DNA of 7,845 bases from a bacterium. GTDB lineage: Bacteria > Patescibacteriota > Microgenomatia > Levybacterales > UBA12049. How positions within the stretch are numbered: position 1 is the stretch's first letter; each line of letters starts with the position of its first letter. Positions 5,773 through 7,845 of the stretch are shown here, in pieces. A program made the position numbers and the translations under genes. The stretch spans positions 1 through 7,845 of the forward strand of contig JAJYHW010000039.1 in assembly GCA_021784535.1 (NCBI GenBank), in the 5' to 3' direction. The notes under the pieces are model-generated. The model did not search any database, was not told where the DNA came from, and was given only the letters and a program-made list of their open reading frames with translations.

Positions 5773-6417
5773 ATGAATATAAATTCAAAATCTGTCAGAA
5801 TTCTTTGCTATGGAGATTCAAATACGTGGGGTTATATTCCGGGAACAGGCGAACGATATGAGGCTTCTCGCAGATGGACAGGTCTTTTGCAAAAAGCACT
5901 CGGTGAAGGATTTGAAATAATTGAAGAGGGTTTAAATTCGCGGACAACAGATATTGATGATCCTGTTAATGAAGGGAAAAACGGAGCAAGCTACTTAAAA
6001 CCTTGTTTGCAAGCGCATTATCCGTTGGATATCGTTATCATCATGCTTGGGACAAATGATCTAAAAGACCGTTTTGCAAGAACTCCAGAACAAGTAGCTC
6101 AAGGCATCGATATGCTTTTATCCATTATCCACAATTTCTCATTTAATTATGATAAAGAGTTGATTGTTGTCTTGCTTTCTCCTCCTTTTGTTGACGAGTC
6201 TATAGCTGGTGTGCAAGAAAAGTATCGTAATGCAGAGGAGAAATCAAAACAACTTGCAGAACTATATAAAAAAATTGCTGAAAAATATCATTGTGCGTTT
6301 ATCAATATTGCACAGTATGTTAAGCCAAGTAAAACAGATGGATACCATCTTGATCCGGAAGCACACAAAAAAATTGCAGAAGTACTAGCTGATAAGATAA
6401 AAACGATTTATCATTGA
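5773..6417 (+). CDS. SGNH/GDSL hydrolase, arylesterase/acyltransferase (MsAcT-like) type
   Basis: A 214-residue protein with all SGNH blocks. Block I is YGDSNTWGY (13-21) with nucleophile S16; the oxyanion glycine G53 is in EEGLNSRTT (51-59); block III is GTND (93-96) with N95; block V is DGYHLD (189-194) with D189 and H192 completing the triad. The stretches RWTGLL (34-39), DDPVNEGKNGASYL (62-75) and PLDIVIIMLGTND (84-96) closely resemble the arylesterase-like subgroup that includes the Mycobacterium smegmatis acyltransferase/arylesterase MsAcT. Known members hydrolyse short-chain and aryl esters, and some transfer acyl groups to alcohols or peroxide in water. No signal peptide or membrane helix is seen, so it is probably cytoplasmic. 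The natural substrate is unknown. The gene ends in TGA, which overlaps the -35 box of the phosphoketolase promoter. The ATG is the first in its frame after an upstream stop. Confidence 0.9.
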   Translation: MNINSKSVRILCYGDSNTWGYIPGTGERYEASRRWTGLLQKALGEGFEIIEEGLNSRTTDIDDPVNEGKNGASYLKPCLQAHYPLDIVIIMLGTNDLKDRFARTPEQVAQGIDMLLSIIHNFSFNYDKELIVVLLSPPFVDESIAGVQEKYRNAEEKSKQLAELYKKIAEKYHCAFINIAQYVKPSKTDGYHLDPEAHKKIAEVLADKIKTIYH

Positions 6418-6442
6418 CCCTCACTTTGTGAGTATTTATAAT
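6414..6442 (+). promoter_or_regulatory. Near-consensus promoter of the phosphoketolase gene with a palindromic spacer
   Basis: TTGACC (6414-6419) and a perfect TATAAT (6437-6442) are separated by 17 bp. The -35 includes the TGA stop of the SGNH gene. The spacer contains the exact inverted repeat CTCAC-TTT-GTGAG (6420-6432), a possible operator. Transcription would begin near 6449, leaving about 8 nt before the ATG at 6457 and no Shine-Dalgarno sequence. Confidence 0.72.
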
Positions 6443-6456
6443 ATAAATTACTTTCT

Positions 6457-7845
6457 ATGGATGCTGCGATTGAAAAAATAAAGAAATATATTCGGGCGAC
6501 AAATTATTTATCTGTTGCACAAATTTATCTTCAGGACAATTTTCTTCTTGGAAGACCGTTGAGATCAGAAGACATCAAGCCCAAACTGGTTGGGCACTGG
6601 GGGACTTGTCCGGGGGTTAATTTTGTGTATGCTCATCTTAATTACCTTGTTAAAAAGCATAAGCAATCTGCTATTTTTGTCCTCGGACCCGGGCATGGTA
6701 TGTCTGCTCTTCAAGCAAATGTTTTTATAGAAGGAACGCTTGAAAAATATTATGAAAAAGCCACCCGGGATGAAAAAGGAATTGCCTATATTGCAAAAAA
6801 TTATACCTGGCCTTATGGCTTTTCCAGTCATGTGAGTCCTGAAATACCTGGTGCAATCCTGGAAGGTGGAGAATTAGGTTATTCATTGGGTTTGGCATAT
6901 GGAGCAATTCTGGATAATCCAGAATTAGTAGCTGCGTGTTTGATCGGTGATGGGGAAGCAGAGACAGGCGCAATTGCTGCTGCATGGCATATTAACAAAT
7001 TGGTTGATCCGGCAACCAACGGGGCTGTTCTGCCGATTCTCCATGTCAATGGTTACAAAATTTCAGGTCCTACCATTTTTGGCCGTATGAACGATAAAGA
7101 AATGGAAGAATTGTTCGGCGGTTATGGCTATGAACCGTTTTTTGTCGAAGGAGATAATCTCGATGAACAAATGTTTACAACTTTAGAAATCTGCTATCAG
7201 CGGATTAAAAAAATTCAAGAGGTTGCCAAAGGAAGTAATCCGCCGTCTCGGCCGCGTTTTCCCATGATTGTCATGCGGACGCCAAAAGGCATGACCACTA
7301 TCAAGGAATTACGTGGGCAAAAAATTGAAGGCACGATTCTTTCCCATCAAGTTGTCATGCCAACCGTCAAAGGCGATGAAGAAGAACTGAAAGCTCTTGA
7401 AGACTGGATGAAAAGTTATCATTTTGAGGAGCTGTTTGATAAGAAAAAAGGATTTTCTCAAGATCTTTTGGATCTTGTCCCTGAGGAAAAGTACCTGATC
7501 AGTAATAACCCGCATGTATTCGGAAAAACCTACAAACCGCTTGTTTTACCTCGTGCCGAAAAGCTGGAAAAAGCTGTTAACAAGCCAGGTGAAATCCAAT
7601 CAAATGCGATGCGTATGGCAGGAGTTTTTTTGAAAGAAGTTTTTGCTCTCAATAAGAAAACAAATAATATCCGTCTTATGTCACCTGATGAAACGTATTC
7701 CAACAGACTTGATAACGTTTTTGAAGTTACCGGGCGCGGATGGGTGTGGCCGCATGATCCTGATGATAAGGATATCACTCGCGATGGAAAAGTAATGGAG
7801 ATGCTTTCTGAACACAATATGCAGGGTCTTTCCTCAGGATATGTG
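6457..7845 (+). CDS. xfp: Phosphoketolase (xylulose-5-P/fructose-6-P), 3'-truncated by window edge
   Basis: The frame is open from the ATG at 6457 to the window edge: 463 residues of a protein usually near 800. Phosphoketolase splits xylulose-5-phosphate (or fructose-6-phosphate) with phosphate into acetyl phosphate plus glyceraldehyde-3-phosphate (or erythrose-4-phosphate), using thiamine diphosphate and Mg. Motifs run in family order: YLSVAQIYL (17-25), GHWGT (46-50), GPGHG (77-81), SHVSPEIPG (124-132), EGGELGYSL (136-144), the ThDP/Mg motif GDGEAETG (164-171) with N198, TPKG (275-278), SHQ (296-298), DETYSNR (411-417) and VMEMLSEH (446-453). H47, H80, H125, K277, H297 and E448 line up with catalytic residues of the Bifidobacterium enzyme, so it appears functional. 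M279 stands where a tryptophan is usual (KGWT), and GPGHGM replaces the common GPGHGG. An in-frame TAA at 6439-6441 fixes the start region. Acetyl phosphate would feed acetate kinase, not seen here. Confidence 0.95.
   Translation, partial: MDAAIEKIKKYIRATNYLSVAQIYLQDNFLLGRPLRSEDIKPKLVGHWGTCPGVNFVYAHLNYLVKKHKQSAIFVLGPGHGMSALQANVFIEGTLEKYYEKATRDEKGIAYIAKNYTWPYGFSSHVSPEIPGAILEGGELGYSLGLAYGAILDNPELVAACLIGDGEAETGAIAAAWHINKLVDPATNGAVLPILHVNGYKISGPTIFGRMNDKEMEELFGGYGYEPFFVEGDNLDEQMFTTLEICYQRIKKIQEVAKGSNPPSRPRFPMIVMRTPKGMTTIKELRGQKIEGTILSHQVVMPTVKGDEEELKALEDWMKSYHFEELFDKKKGFSQDLLDLVPEEKYLISNNPHVFGKTYKPLVLPRAEKLEKAVNKPGEIQSNAMRMAGVFLKEVFALNKKTNNIRLMSPDETYSNRLDNVFEVTGRGWVWPHDPDDKDITRDGKVMEMLSEHNMQGLSSGYV

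Noticed and set aside
6420..6432. CTCAC-TTT-GTGAG hairpin as a terminator of the SGNH gene
   Set aside because: The stem is only 5 bp and has no T-run after it; it sits exactly between the -35 and -10 boxes of the next gene, so an operator or chance is more likely.
6565..7817. Several minus-strand open frames within the phosphoketolase region
   Set aside because: The plus strand is one continuous phosphoketolase frame with catalytic motifs in order; the opposite-strand products match no family and have no promoter or ribosome binding site.
1..7845. CRISPR array, tRNA, rRNA, insertion sequence, prophage or defence system
   Set aside because: No regularly spaced repeats, tRNA-like clover-leaf sequences, transposase, integrase or nuclease motifs were seen; the genes are housekeeping, envelope and metabolic.
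1..7845. Alternative genetic code with UGA read as glycine (known in some CPR lineages)
   Set aside because: No in-frame TGA occurs in any of the genes, glycine uses GGN throughout, and TGA serves as the stop of the SGNH gene at the expected length.

Overview
The window looks like a fragment of a small, AT-leaning bacterial genome, most likely a member of the Candidate Phyla Radiation (Patescibacteria), perhaps Microgenomates-like. This is inferred from the gene repertoire (VanW/YoaR-type membrane protein, DUF192 protein, membrane-anchored orphan solute-binding protein, winged-helix plus nucleotidyltransferase protein of a type I associate with CPR genomes) and from tight packing with gaps of 21-99 bases. 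No marker gene fixes the taxon. The standard stop assignment fits: no gene has an in-frame TGA, and TGA ends one of them, so UGA is unlikely to be read as glycine.

Left block, all on the minus strand and read right to left: a VanW-family membrane protein (1121-2602), an HldE/RfaE-C-like nucleotidyltransferase (559-1044), a membrane-anchored DUF192 protein (74-535), and the first 17 codons of tsaD (1-52), which is cut by the window edge. Right block, all on the plus strand: a membrane-anchored family-1 solute-binding protein (2642-4135), a winged-helix/nucleotidyltransferase-fold protein (4235-5176), greA (5266-5733), an SGNH arylesterase/acyltransferase (5773-6417), and a phosphoketolase (6457 to the right edge, 463 residues seen, open at the 3' end). 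The two blocks diverge from a 39-base intergenic region whose two predicted -10 elements overlap on a near-palindrome.

The genes fall into three themes. The cell envelope is represented by the VanW, DUF192 and solute-binding proteins. Housekeeping is represented by tsaD (tRNA t6A modification) and greA (transcript cleavage). Carbon metabolism is represented by phosphoketolase, which makes acetyl phosphate from xylulose-5-phosphate or fructose-6-phosphate, and perhaps by the adjacent SGNH acyl-hydrolase. There is no mobile element, CRISPR array, rRNA or tRNA. I see no convincing new multi-gene system.

The most interesting layer is regulatory. Five genes have strong -10 boxes so close to the start codon that the predicted transcripts are leaderless or carry only about 8-10 nt of leader, with no Shine-Dalgarno sequence. 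Two others (greA and the nucleotidyltransferase gene) have clear Shine-Dalgarno sites. greA also has a strong promoter inside the end of the upstream gene and a possible attenuator hairpin in its leader. No stretch longer than 300 bases is without a gene.
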